This document shows positions 40,508 to 49,445 of a stretch of 64,000 nt of DNA, in pieces. Every line of letters begins with the position of its first letter. The first letter of the stretch is position 1. The notes beneath the pieces were generated by a model that saw only the letters and a program-made list of their open reading frames with translations, was not told where the DNA came from and did not search any database. A program made the translations under genes and the position numbers. Source of the DNA: Peribacillus loiseleuriae (GTDB taxonomy: Bacteria; Bacillota; Bacilli; Bacillales; DSM-1321); the NCBI RefSeq assembly GCF_001183985.1, contig NZ_LFZW01000001.1, forward strand, positions 570,881 through 634,880, written 5' to 3'.

Positions 40508-41964
40508 ACAGGAAAATGAGCGATGATTTTATTTTATATCCAGAAAAAATTCTTCAATTTGGAGAAGGAAACTTTTTAAGGGCATTTGTTGACTGGCAAA
40601 TTGATATTTTGAATAAGGAAACTGATTTTAATGGTAGTGTAGTCGTTGTTCAACCAAGAGGTTCTGACAAGATTGCCAGATTAAATAATCAGGATGGTCT
40701 GTTCACCCTTTATTTGCAAGGCTTGAAAGATGGCAAAGCAGTTAGTGAACATATGGTGATCAACTCTATCAGCCGGGGCATTCATTTGGCTGACCATTAC
40801 AATCAATATATAGAACTAGCAGAAAGTAAAGATTTACGTTTCGTTATTTCAAATACGACTGAAGCGGGTATTTATTTTGAAGAATCCGATAAGCTGGATG
40901 ATCGACCACAGAAGAGTTTCCCTGGTAAGCTAGCTGCCTTTCTCTATCGCCGTTTCAAGGCTTTCAATGGCGATTATCAAAAAGGCTGCATTATGATTCC
41001 TACTGAATTAATTGAGGGAAATGGAACAAAGCTTAAAGAAATCATTTTGCAATTTGCTAGTCTATGGAACCTAGGAGATGCGTTTGTCAACTGGATTTGT
41101 GAAGCTAACACATTCTGTAATAGTTTAGTAGATCGAATCGTTCCAGGATTTCCGAAAGACTCTGTTCAAGAAATCACCGAGGAACTTGGATATGAAGATG
41201 AGTTATTGGTAGTAGGGGAGCAATATCATCAATGGGTCATTGAAGGACCAAAGTGGATTGAAAAGGAATTTCCAATTGACAAGGTAAACTTGAATACATT
41301 TTTCGTTGAAGACCTAAATCCTTATCGGATCCAAAAAGTGAGAATCCTCAACGGTGCTCATACAGCGATGATGCCAGTTGCTCATTTATCAGGTTTAGAT
41401 ACGGTGGCAGAAGCCGCTTGCGACGAGGTGGTAGGCGAGTTTGTTCAAGAACTCATCTTTGATGAAATCTTGCCAACTCTTGATTTTCCTCAAGGAGAAT
41501 TGAGGATCTTTGCAAACGATGTCTTGAATCGTTTTAGAAATCCTTTTATTAAACATTATTTAATAAGCATCAGTATGAACTCCATTTCGAAATTCAAAAC
41601 GAGGAATTTACCAGCATTGCTTGATTATGTGGAGACCAAGCAGGAACTGCCACGGAAGATGATCTTTGCTTTAAGTTCCCTGTTATATTTTTATCAAGGG
41701 AAGAGAAATGAGGAAGTGATTCCACTGGCGGATGATACGGACGTTTTGCAGCTGTTTAAAGAGTTATGGGGACATGTTACGGAAGGAACCAAGACAATCG
41801 AGCAATTTGCAAAAGAGGTTCTTGGTCATGAAAAATTATGGGGAATGAATTTAAATCACATCGCTGGTTTAACGGGTATGGTGGCGGAATATTTACAGCA
41901 ATTGAATCAAAAAGGGATGAAACAGGCACTTGAAACGCTGTTAAAAGAACGTTCTATAAAATAA
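40495..41964 (+). CDS. uxaB: Tagaturonate reductase (altronate oxidoreductase)
   Basis: 489 residues of the mannitol dehydrogenase family. ILQFGEGNFLRAFVDWQID is the nucleotide-binding start; VISNTTEAGIYFEESD, TAMMPVAHLSGLDTVAEA and the catalytic Lys region RVRILNGAHT-like (KVRILNGAHTAM) follow. It reduces D-tagaturonate to D-altronate with NADH. The start is TTG at 40495: AAAGGGGGAG lies 8 bases upstream and the protein start fits the family. A decayed second copy is found at 44818-45234. Confidence 0.94.
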   Translation: MEKLNRKMSDDFILYPEKILQFGEGNFLRAFVDWQIDILNKETDFNGSVVVVQPRGSDKIARLNNQDGLFTLYLQGLKDGKAVSEHMVINSISRGIHLADHYNQYIELAESKDLRFVISNTTEAGIYFEESDKLDDRPQKSFPGKLAAFLYRRFKAFNGDYQKGCIMIPTELIEGNGTKLKEIILQFASLWNLGDAFVNWICEANTFCNSLVDRIVPGFPKDSVQEITEELGYEDELLVVGEQYHQWVIEGPKWIEKEFPIDKVNLNTFFVEDLNPYRIQKVRILNGAHTAMMPVAHLSGLDTVAEAACDEVVGEFVQELIFDEILPTLDFPQGELRIFANDVLNRFRNPFIKHYLISISMNSISKFKTRNLPALLDYVETKQELPRKMIFALSSLLYFYQGKRNEEVIPLADDTDVLQLFKELWGHVTEGTKTIEQFAKEVLGHEKLWGMNLNHIAGLTGMVAEYLQQLNQKGMKQALETLLKERSIK

Positions 41965-41976
41965 GGAGGTCCTTAG

Positions 41977-43470
41977 ATGAAGAATATTCTGCAAATCCAT
42001 GAAAATGACAATATTGCTTTGGCATTAAGAAATTTGCGTAAAGGTGAACGATTTACTGTAAAGGGTATTGAACTAGAATTGAAAGAAGACATTGAAAGAG
42101 GACATAAAGTAGCGATTCAGCCTCTTCAAAAGGGAGAACATCTGATTAAATACGGTTTTCCAATTGGACATCTTTTGGAAGATATAGCTATAGGCGATTG
42201 GGTTCATACGCATAATGCCAAAACAAATTTATCCGGGACACAGGAATATAGCTATAGCCAAAAGCTTGTGGAAAATCCATTCAAAAATGAACAACTTACA
42301 TTTAAAGGGTACCGCAGGGGAAATGGCACAGTCGGAATCAGAAACGAGCTCTGGGTTGTCCCGACGGTTGGGTGCGTGAATGGCATTGCTGAAAAAATCC
42401 TTAAACGATTTGAAAAGGAAGTCGGCGATCTTGCTCCATTTGATAATATGCTTGTCTTTAAACATAATTATGGCTGCTCCCAATTAGGTGATGATCATGA
42501 AAATACAAAACAAATTCTGCTGAATGCCGTAAACCATCCGAATGCTGGCGGTGTTTTAGTTCTTGGTCTCGGTTGTGAAAACAATGAGATGGTCCGTTTT
42601 AAGGAAGGGTTAGGCAATATTGATGAGAACCGAATCAAGTTTCTTGTCTCACAAGATGTGACAGATGAAATTGAAGCAGGGGTCCAGCTTGTAAAAGAGA
42701 TTCACGCTTATGCACAAGGAGATAGGCGGGAAGATGTGCCGTTATCTGAATTGAAGATTGGCTTAAAATGTGGTGGTTCTGATGGCTTCTCTGGAATTAC
42801 AGCAAATCCGCTTTTAGGCCGTTTTTCAGATTTTCTAATTGCTCAAGGTGGGACGACCGTATTGACAGAAGTTCCGGAAATGTTTGGTGCTGAAGAGATA
42901 TTAATGGAACGAGCAGAAAATGAAGAGATTTTTCATAAGATTGTAGATTTGATTAATGATTTTAAGGAGTACTTCCTTAAGTTTGAACAACCAGTCTATG
43001 AAAACCCATCACCTGGAAATAAAGCTGGTGGCATTACGACTCTTGAAGATAAATCATTAGGATGTACGCAAAAAGCCGGTACATCACCTGTCGTCGATGT
43101 TTTAAAATACGGGGAAGTATTACAGAAAAAAGGGCTAAATTTATTGAGTGCGCCAGGAAACGACTTGATTGCTTCATCGGCTTTGGCTGCAGCTGGCTGT
43201 CAAATGGTGTTATTCACGACGGGACGTGGAACGCCATTCGGAACGTTCGTGCCGACGATGAAGGTCTCTACCAATACATCACTCTATGAAAGTAAGCCAC
43301 ACTGGATTGACTTTAATGCAGGACTGCTGTTAGAAGAGGATCTTTCACCTGAAGTAGTTCTGCGCGATTTCATTGACTACATCATCAAAGTGGCCAATGG
43401 AGAATTTGTAAATAATGAAGAAAATGATTTCAGAGAGCTGGCAATATTTAAAACAGGCGTAACGCTTTAA
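41977..43470 (+). CDS. uxaA: Altronate dehydratase
   Basis: 497 residues, with the N-terminal SAF domain (about 1-95, ending IGDWVHTHNAKTNL) and the large UxaA C-terminal domain. Landmarks are GTVGIRNELWVVPTVGCVNG, KHNYGCSQLGDDHENT, GLKCGGSDGFSGITANPLLG and TTGRGTPFGTFVPTMKVSTN. The Fe-dependent enzyme dehydrates D-altronate to 2-keto-3-deoxygluconate. ATG at 41977 follows AAGGAGG 12 bases after uxaB. It is the last gene of the galacturonate branch; a GGAGAAAA/TTTTTCTCC hairpin with T6 (43472-43530) follows. Confidence 0.95.
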   Translation: MKNILQIHENDNIALALRNLRKGERFTVKGIELELKEDIERGHKVAIQPLQKGEHLIKYGFPIGHLLEDIAIGDWVHTHNAKTNLSGTQEYSYSQKLVENPFKNEQLTFKGYRRGNGTVGIRNELWVVPTVGCVNGIAEKILKRFEKEVGDLAPFDNMLVFKHNYGCSQLGDDHENTKQILLNAVNHPNAGGVLVLGLGCENNEMVRFKEGLGNIDENRIKFLVSQDVTDEIEAGVQLVKEIHAYAQGDRREDVPLSELKIGLKCGGSDGFSGITANPLLGRFSDFLIAQGGTTVLTEVPEMFGAEEILMERAENEEIFHKIVDLINDFKEYFLKFEQPVYENPSPGNKAGGITTLEDKSLGCTQKAGTSPVVDVLKYGEVLQKKGLNLLSAPGNDLIASSALAAAGCQMVLFTTGRGTPFGTFVPTMKVSTNTSLYESKPHWIDFNAGLLLEEDLSPEVVLRDFIDYIIKVANGEFVNNEENDFRELAIFKTGVTL

Positions 43471-43560
43471 ATGGAGAAAAGGGCACTTGTTGCTCCTCGA
43501 ACTTCTTGGCTCTTTTTCTCCTCCTTTTTTAACACGCACTCATAACTATTTGTATAAAAA

Positions 43561-43575
43561 AAACGTTAACAATTA
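43561..43575. promoter_or_regulatory. LacI-type operator 3
   Basis: AAACGTTAACAATTA shares CGTTAACAAT with the right half of operator 1 and with the reverse of the others. It lies 156-170 bases upstream of the LacI-family gene, suggesting autoregulation. Confidence 0.45.
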
Positions 43576-43730
43576 GTGGCGTGGAAAAAAATTATCAAAG
43601 GTAATGCGTAAGATAATGCTCAGGAATACTTTGGTTTTGAAAATTAATGGGTACTGACGGAGTTTTGATTAATCGGCCAACGTGTTATTCTTAAGCTAAA
43701 CAAATTATTTAGTTTTAAAGGATGATTGAA

Positions 43731-44732
43731 ATGGTAACGATTAAAGATATTGCAAAATTGGCAAATGTATCTCATACAACAGTTTCACGGGCGTTAAATA
43801 ACAGCCCCCTAATAAAAGAGAAGACGAAGAAGAAAATTATTGACCTGGCGAATCAATTAAACTATACACCGAATTACAATGCGAAAAGTCTCGTATTACA
43901 AAAGTCATACACGATTGGCCTTTTTTTCACGAGTATAGAAAAAGGGACGTCTCCAAGTTTTTTCTCGGATACAGTCAGAGGCGTAAATCGTGTGATTAGT
44001 GGTGAATACAATTTGTTTGTGCGTGGAATTGACGACTATGAGGATTTTTCTTCTATAACAAATCATCGGTTTGACGGTATTATCATCATGAGTCAAAGTG
44101 ATGTAGATCATGTATTTATGTATCATGTATTGAATCAAAAAATACCGTTAGTAGTCTTAAATCGTGAAATTAATGAAAAATTGATTTATAACATCTTATC
44201 AGATGATCGTATCGGAGCTTATGAGGCGGTTTGCTATTTAATTAACGAAGGGCATCGTGATATTGCAATCATTGAAGGTATAGAAGGATTTAAATCTACA
44301 AAAGAAAGAAAAGAAGGATATGTCCAAGCGATGATCGATAGTCGGGTTCCTATACGAAACGAGTATATCTTGAAAGGGAAATATGATATGGCGAGTGGAT
44401 ATGAAGCGATGGGGACTTTGCTTTCATTAGAAAAACCGCCTAGCGCCGTGTTTTGTTCTAATGACGATATGGCAATTGGGGCGATGAATGCGGCATTTGC
44501 TCATGGATTATCCATCCCAAAGGATGTCTCAGTGGTGGGCTTCGACGATATCGGGTTTTCACAGTATACAAATCCAAGATTAACGACGGTAAAAAGGCCA
44601 ATTGAAAAAATTAGTATGCAAGGTGCAGAGAAATTATTAATGCTAATGGAGAATCCCGAACAACCAGTCGAATGCGTACTAGTAAAAACGGAATTGAAAA
44701 TCCGGGATTCCACACAAAAACTAGTCTTTTAA
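43731..44732 (+). CDS. exuR: LacI-family regulator of hexuronate use (ExuR-like)
   Basis: 333 residues. The N-terminal LacI helix-turn-helix and hinge helix are clear: IKDIAKLANVSHTTVSRALN (3-22) and YNAKSLVLQKSYTIGLFF. The periplasmic-binding-like sensor half carries VFCSNDDMAIGAMNAA and VSVVGFDDIGFSQYTNPRLT. It should repress the uronate genes until a uronate-derived sugar binds. In B. subtilis ExuR has this place among the uxa genes. ATG at 43731 is chosen because AAAGGATG lies six bases upstream; ATG at 43722 is inside that site. A terminator hairpin follows at 44738. Confidence 0.82.
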   Translation: MVTIKDIAKLANVSHTTVSRALNNSPLIKEKTKKKIIDLANQLNYTPNYNAKSLVLQKSYTIGLFFTSIEKGTSPSFFSDTVRGVNRVISGEYNLFVRGIDDYEDFSSITNHRFDGIIIMSQSDVDHVFMYHVLNQKIPLVVLNREINEKLIYNILSDDRIGAYEAVCYLINEGHRDIAIIEGIEGFKSTKERKEGYVQAMIDSRVPIRNEYILKGKYDMASGYEAMGTLLSLEKPPSAVFCSNDDMAIGAMNAAFAHGLSIPKDVSVVGFDDIGFSQYTNPRLTTVKRPIEKISMQGAEKLLMLMENPEQPVECVLVKTELKIRDSTQKLVF

Positions 44733-44737
44733 AGAAC

Positions 44738-44775
44738 ACATCCCAAAAAAAGATTAACGGGATGTCAGTTTTTTA
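44738..44775 (+). terminator. Terminator after the LacI-family gene
   Basis: ACATCCC (44738-44744) pairs with GGGATGT (44759-44765), followed by CAGTTTTTT. Confidence 0.75.
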
Positions 44776-44780
44776 TCAAA

Positions 44781-44798
44781 AATGTTAACGTGTGCAAT
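44781..44798. promoter_or_regulatory. LacI-type operator 4
   Basis: AATGTTAACGTGTGCAAT differs from operator 1 only in two bases. It precedes the decayed second uxaB and so is probably a remnant of that gene's control region. Confidence 0.5.
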
Positions 44799-44817
44799 CG
44801 AGGGAGGAGAAATAGAA

Positions 44818-45234
44818 TGAGGAGATTGAGTAATGATATATACCCGAAAACTAATAAAAAATCCGGCAATTTGGTGGAGGGGACTTCTTACGTTCTTTCG
44901 TAGATGGGCAAATTGCTATTTAAAATAAGGAAACAGATTTAAATGGCAATGTTGTTGTCGTTCAGCCACGTGGATGAGAAAAAATTAAACAGCTAAACGA
45001 TCAAGACGGATTACTTACAAGGCATAAGAGATGGTAAAGAAGTAGAAGAGCATATGATTGTGAATAGTATTAGCAAATGACTATGAGAACTTTCTAGAAT
45101 TGGCTAAAAGCGAAGAACTAGGGTTTATCATTATCCCTTTTGAGCTCATCGAAGACAATGGCCAACGTCTTAAGGAAGTCGTCTTGCAACTTGCTGATTT
45201 ATGGGAATTGGAGAAAGGATTTCACACATGGATT
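44818..45234 (+). pseudogene. Decayed second uxaB
   Basis: In several frames the stretch matches the intact uxaB: the start RRLSNDIYPK, then NGNVVVVQPRG-like sequence, LQGIRDGKEVEEHMIVNSIS, and LIEDNGQRLKEVVLQLADLW, equivalent to LIEGNGTKLKEIILQFASLW in the intact protein. There are several frameshifts and stops, a deletion of about 60 codons, and the C-terminal half is gone. It keeps a ribosome site (GGGAGGAG) and an upstream operator. Confidence 0.85.
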
Positions 45235-45254
45235 AGGGGTGTGATGATACTAGT

Positions 45255-45315
45255 AAAGGATAAGGATTGACTATTTCATTTGATCCAAATTTACGCTTAA
45301 ACTTTGGATGGAAGA
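45255..45315 (+). pseudogene. Relic of a PfkB-family sugar kinase, probably kdgK
   Basis: One frame reads KDKGLTISFDPNLRLNFGW. The pattern GxxISFDPNxRxxxW is characteristic of PfkB kinases such as 2-keto-3-deoxygluconate kinase. Only about 20 codons remain, between the dead uxaB and the Gfo/Idh gene. The kinase would have been the next pathway step, which supports the call. Confidence 0.6.
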
Positions 45316-45333
45316 TAAGAAGGAGTCATTGTT

Positions 45334-46608
45334 ATGAAAAGATATGTAATTTGTGGAATAAGCAATCGAGCGATGACCATGTTTATTAAACCAATGCTAC
45401 AGCAATTTCACAAGGAGAGCACGATTGTTGGTTTATTGGACAATGATCCTTTAAGATTTCAAATTTGTAAAGATGCGTACAAAGAATTGCAACATGTTCC
45501 AGTCTTTTTAGCTGATCAATTTGAAAAAATGATTGAAGAGACGAAGCCTGATTATGTCATAGTAGCAAGCAGGGACGATACACATGTGGATTATATCCTT
45601 GCTGCATTGAAGGAAAATATTCATGTCATTACAGAAAAGCCCATGGTTACAAACGCTAGGGATGCTAACAAAGTATTAGAAGCAGAAAGTAAGAGCACTG
45701 GAAAGGTTATCGTTACCTTTAATTACCGGTACAATCCTTTTCATCGAAAAATAAAGGAAATGATTCTTGAAGGGAAGTTAGGTCGAATCACCTCTATTGA
45801 TCTAAATTGGTACATGGATACGTATCATGGGTCAAGTTACTTTAGAAGGTGGAACCGGAAAAGGGATTTATCTGGTGGCTTATCTGTTCACAAATCGACC
45901 CATCACTTTGACTTAGTCAATTGGTGGCTTGATCAAAAGCCAGAAGAAGTGTTTGCATTTGGGGGCCTTCATTATTATGGGCCTGAAGGAGAATTAAATC
46001 CCAAAAAAGAAGACGGTCGCTATTGTTCCACATGCGATGTTAAAGATTCCTGTCATTATTTTGTGCGTTGGAATGCGAGAAGTGGTGCTATACAAGTAAA
46101 AGATGACCATCTTTTATCTGGGGTTTTTCAAAATGATCCACCTTATACGGACTATCGTCCTGATGCGTGTATCTTTGATTCTGAAATTGACATTGAAGAT
46201 ACATATGTTGCCACGGTGAAATATGATCGGGGAACAATATTATCCTATTCCATTAATTTCTCAGCACCATATGAAGGCTATCGACTTAGCATCAATGGTA
46301 CAAAAGGCAGGCTCGAAACGACTGAATATCATGAGCCCTCCCGCATTCCATTTGAATACCCTGAACAGACTATAGATTTCTTTCCATTGTTTGGGTCAAA
46401 GGAAACGATTCAATTAGTGAAAAGTTCAGGTGGTCATGGAGGGGGAGATCCGATTCTATTAGAGGATATCTTTTTAGGACCAGATCCATTACGAGATTAT
46501 GACATACAGGCAGGTGCTGAAGCTGGGGCTTATTCCATTGCAGTAGGTGAAGGAGTGTGGCGTTCAGTTTTGGAGAAGAGATCTATTCCTATAAAAGAGC
46601 TCATTTAA
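45334..46608 (+). CDS. Gfo/Idh/MocA-family oxidoreductase
   Basis: 424 residues. The N-terminal Rossmann domain starts RYVICGISNRAMTMF and holds DYVIVASRDDTHVDYILAAL and the HVITEKPMVTNARDA motif with the conserved E-K-P. The C-terminal domain is longer than usual and contains four Cys (RYCSTCDVKDSCH, around 228-242) that may bind zinc. It should oxidise or epimerise a sugar or sugar acid with NAD(P). Position between uronate genes suggests a uronate-type substrate, but this is inference. ATG at 45334 follows AAGGAG. Confidence 0.85.
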   Translation: MKRYVICGISNRAMTMFIKPMLQQFHKESTIVGLLDNDPLRFQICKDAYKELQHVPVFLADQFEKMIEETKPDYVIVASRDDTHVDYILAALKENIHVITEKPMVTNARDANKVLEAESKSTGKVIVTFNYRYNPFHRKIKEMILEGKLGRITSIDLNWYMDTYHGSSYFRRWNRKRDLSGGLSVHKSTHHFDLVNWWLDQKPEEVFAFGGLHYYGPEGELNPKKEDGRYCSTCDVKDSCHYFVRWNARSGAIQVKDDHLLSGVFQNDPPYTDYRPDACIFDSEIDIEDTYVATVKYDRGTILSYSINFSAPYEGYRLSINGTKGRLETTEYHEPSRIPFEYPEQTIDFFPLFGSKETIQLVKSSGGHGGGDPILLEDIFLGPDPLRDYDIQAGAEAGAYSIAVGEGVWRSVLEKRSIPIKELI

Positions 46609-46714
46609 CATCATTCATGGATACGAATGGCTTTTTATTAGAAGTAATGGTTTGTTTTTGTTCGAATATGTTCTATAATAACCATAAAATTATTATAGAT
46701 ATGAGGGATCATGC

Positions 46715-47476
46715 ATGCTTTCAGTCGAACGGTATGAAAAAATAGTAAATCAATTAGGTGAATCTCATGTATTGAGGGTAGGCGAATTAAGCCTGAAATT
46801 AGGGGTGACTGAAAAGACGATACGTGGTGATTTGGAAGTACTTGAAAAGCGCGGGCTATTAAAACGAATTCACGGTGGAGCTGTATTGCCAGAAGCTGAT
46901 GATCGAATCCTACCAATTGACGAAAGACAATCTGGAAGGGGCGAAACGAAGCAGGCAATTGCAAAGGAAGCACTGAAGCTTATTCGCCCAAACGATACAA
47001 TCTTAATGGATGGCGGAAGTACGACACAAGCGCTAGCAAGCTTGCTAGGGGAATGGAAAGTGACGGTCATTACAAATGATATCAAGATCGCTCATACCCT
47101 CCTTAATAAAAATGAGGTATCACTGATCGTCTTAGGTGGAGAGAGGATCCATCAATCTTCCTCTTTATTAAGTGCACAAGCTATCCAGATGCTTGAAAAA
47201 ATTCGAGTGAATCGATTATTTTTAAGTGCGACAGGTGTGTCTATTGAACATGGCCTTAGCGTGATTAATAGTATTTATGCAGATTGGAAAAAACAGATTA
47301 TTACAGCAGCTGACCAGGTTACGCTTCTAGCTGATTCGACAAAATTTAATAAAGTAGCCTTGTTACAATTTGCAACGATGGATGATGTTCATGAAATTGT
47401 TACAGATAACAATATAGATAAAGATACTAAGCTAGTAATTGAACAAAAAAATATCAAACTCCATCTCGCAAAATGA
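46715..47476 (+). CDS. DeoR-family regulator
   Basis: 253 residues. The N-terminal DeoR helix-turn-helix (VGELSLKLGVTEKTIRGDLE, 22-41) and HGGAVL are followed by the sugar-phosphate sensor domain with MDGGSTTQALASLL, VITNDIKIAHTL and LLADSTKFNKVAL. It probably represses or activates the kduD-kduI genes 120 bases downstream in response to a phosphorylated sugar such as KDG-phosphate. ATG at 46715 has GAGGG eight bases upstream. The gene is on the same strand as its neighbours and has its own short upstream gap. Confidence 0.86.
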   Translation: MLSVERYEKIVNQLGESHVLRVGELSLKLGVTEKTIRGDLEVLEKRGLLKRIHGGAVLPEADDRILPIDERQSGRGETKQAIAKEALKLIRPNDTILMDGGSTTQALASLLGEWKVTVITNDIKIAHTLLNKNEVSLIVLGGERIHQSSSLLSAQAIQMLEKIRVNRLFLSATGVSIEHGLSVINSIYADWKKQIITAADQVTLLADSTKFNKVALLQFATMDDVHEIVTDNNIDKDTKLVIEQKNIKLHLAK

Positions 47477-47505
47477 ATGAAAGGTAGAAAAGATTCCCAA
47501 ATTAG

Positions 47506-47533
47506 TTGTTATCTTGATTAAACATGGTATACT
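47506..47533 (+). promoter_or_regulatory. Promoter of kduD-kduI
   Basis: TTGTTA (47506-47511), 16 bp, TATACT (47528-47533). After it the leader has AACAAAAACAAACAAAGACG, an A-rich stretch with repeated ACAAA that might be a DeoR-type operator. Confidence 0.5.
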
Positions 47534-47596
47534 TGAACAATAACGTACCAAATAAAACAAAAACAAACAAAGACGAACAATTGAGGGGGCGTTAAG

Positions 47597-48352
47597 ATGG
47601 AGTCTCTATTTTCCTTAGTCGGAAAAACAGCGCTAGTAACTGGTGCAAGCCGAGGACTCGGCCAAGGAATGGCCGTGGGCCTTGCTGAGGCTGGAGCTGT
47701 TGTAATAGGCGCTGGTATGAGTGACATGTCTGAAACGAAAGCTAAGATTGAAGATGTGGGTGGAACATTTTATGACATTCAAACAGACCTATCAAAAATG
47801 AATGTTGTAGATGATTTAATCAAAGAAACACTTTCTAAAGTATCGAAGATTGATATTTTAGTAAATAACGCAGGAATTATTCGACGAGAAGACGCAATAA
47901 ATTATCAAGACCAAGATTGGTACGATGTAATCCAAGTTAATCAACATTCTGTTTTTCTTTTATGTAGAGAAGTAGGAAAGCATATGTTGGCTAATGGCTC
48001 TGGGAAAATTATAAATATTGCTTCCATGCTGTCCTTTCAAGGTGGATTACGAGTTCCTGCTTATACGGCCAGTAAACATGCAGTGGCAGGACTTACAAAA
48101 TCTTTCGCCAATGAGTGGGCAGGCAAAGGGATAAATGTAAACGCTATCGCGCCGGGCTATATGGAAACGGATAATACAACTCAAATAAGAGAAAATGTCG
48201 AGCGTAACGCTTCTATTACAAGCAGAATTCCACAAGGGCGTTGGGGTACTCCAGATGATCTTAAAGGAGTCGTTGTATTCCTCGCCTCAGATGCGTCCAA
48301 CTATATTAATGGACATGTTTTGCCTGTTGATGGCGGTTGGCTTAGTTCGTAA
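47597..48352 (+). CDS. kduD: 2-dehydro-3-deoxy-D-gluconate 5-dehydrogenase (SDR)
   Basis: 251 residues, short-chain dehydrogenase fold. The NAD site is TGASRGLGQGMAVGLAEAGA (about 14-33), NNAG is in ILVNNAGIIRR, the catalytic Ser is in IASMLSFQGG, and Tyr/Lys are in YTASKHAVAG. The family's FSLEGKTALVTG-like start (LFSLVGKTALVTGASRG) identifies KduD. It reduces 3-deoxy-D-glycero-2,5-hexodiulosonate to KDG. ATG at 47597 follows GAGGGGGC. kduI follows 38 bases later in the same operon. Confidence 0.92.
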   Translation: MESLFSLVGKTALVTGASRGLGQGMAVGLAEAGAVVIGAGMSDMSETKAKIEDVGGTFYDIQTDLSKMNVVDDLIKETLSKVSKIDILVNNAGIIRREDAINYQDQDWYDVIQVNQHSVFLLCREVGKHMLANGSGKIINIASMLSFQGGLRVPAYTASKHAVAGLTKSFANEWAGKGINVNAIAPGYMETDNTTQIRENVERNASITSRIPQGRWGTPDDLKGVVVFLASDASNYINGHVLPVDGGWLSS

Positions 48353-48390
48353 AAACAAATATAAGACAAATTAGAAAGGGGTATTTTAAA

Positions 48391-49221
48391 ATGGAAATTA
48401 GACACACAACAAATCCTACAGACATGAGGCAATATACAACGGAACGTTTACGTAGTGAATTTTTGATGGAATCTTTATTTGTAGCTGGAGAAATGAATAT
48501 GGTTTATTCTCATTATGATCGTGTAGTGACTGGAGGAGCGATACCGACTTCGTCACCTGTACTACTTGAAGATAAGGAAACGTTAAAAACAGACTACTTT
48601 TTAGAACGCCGAGAAGTAGGCATTATTAATATTGGTGCAAATGGTAAAGTAATGGTGGATGGTGAAGAATACACGTTAGCTAAAAGGGATTGTCTATATG
48701 TTGGTTTAGGGAATAAGGAAGTTACATTTCACAGTGTAGATCCTTCTGAACCTGCAAAGTTTTATTTCGTGTCTTCGTTGGCTCATAAGAACTATCCAAC
48801 GAAGAAGATTCCTATTGAAGATGCTACGCCGATCAAACTTGGTTCAGATAGCCAATCTAATAATAGAACCATTTATCAGTACATCCATAATGACGGCATC
48901 CAAAGCTGTCAGTTGATGTTAGGAATGACTCTCTTAGAGCCTAACAATATGTGGAACACGATGCCTGCTCATTTACATGATCGTAGGATGGAAGTTTACC
49001 TCTATTTTGATTTGGACCAAGATGCAAGAGTGTTTCACCTTATGGGAGAACCCAGCGAAACGAGACATTTAGTTGTGAAGAATGAGCAAGCTGTTCTTTC
49101 ACCACCATGGTCCATTCACTCAGGCGTTGGAACAAATAATTACACATTTATCTGGGCGATGGCTGGAGAGAATTATACATTTACAGACCAAGACCCTGTT
49201 AATATGAATGATTTAAAATAA
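48391..49221 (+). CDS. kduI: 5-dehydro-4-deoxy-D-glucuronate isomerase
   Basis: 276 residues, cupin-like zinc enzyme of the expected size. Metal-binding residues are seen in MPAHLHDRRMEVYLYFDL (H-x-H and E) and in the late His of PPWSIHSGVGTNNYTFIWAM. It converts 5-keto-4-deoxyuronate, released from unsaturated pectin oligomers, to the KduD substrate. ATG at 48391 follows AAAGGGG. A hairpin with an inner stem (49235-49289) follows and ends the kdu operon. Confidence 0.95.
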   Translation: MEIRHTTNPTDMRQYTTERLRSEFLMESLFVAGEMNMVYSHYDRVVTGGAIPTSSPVLLEDKETLKTDYFLERREVGIINIGANGKVMVDGEEYTLAKRDCLYVGLGNKEVTFHSVDPSEPAKFYFVSSLAHKNYPTKKIPIEDATPIKLGSDSQSNNRTIYQYIHNDGIQSCQLMLGMTLLEPNNMWNTMPAHLHDRRMEVYLYFDLDQDARVFHLMGEPSETRHLVVKNEQAVLSPPWSIHSGVGTNNYTFIWAMAGENYTFTDQDPVNMNDLK

Positions 49222-49234
49222 CATATTTCATATA

Positions 49235-49289
49235 AAAAGAGGATGTTCTAATAAGGGTCTGACCCTTTACTAGTGACATCCTCTTTTTT
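49235..49289 (+). terminator. Terminator after kduI
   Basis: AAAAAGAGGATGT pairs with ACATCCTCTTTTT, enclosing a second small hairpin GGGTC-T-GACCC. T-run at the end. Confidence 0.85.
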
Positions 49290-49393
49290 ATCGAAGGGGT
49301 GGGAGCAAACGCTCATGGTTAGTGAACCTTTCAGTTTGAAATGGGAAAATTCTTAAAAATCTATACATTTACCTTAAAATTTTCACTTATTAA

Positions 49394-49407
49394 AGTAAGC
49401 GTTTTCA
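49394..49407. promoter_or_regulatory. CcpA cre site
   Basis: AGTAAGCGTTTTCA matches the cre consensus TGWAAGCGTTTTCA at 13 of 14 positions. It lies 39-52 bases upstream of the first ABC permease gene, so glucose repression of pectin uptake is likely. Confidence 0.7.
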
Positions 49408-49445
49408 TTTAAAATACATGTAAGAGGAAAGGAGGATGACAAAGA

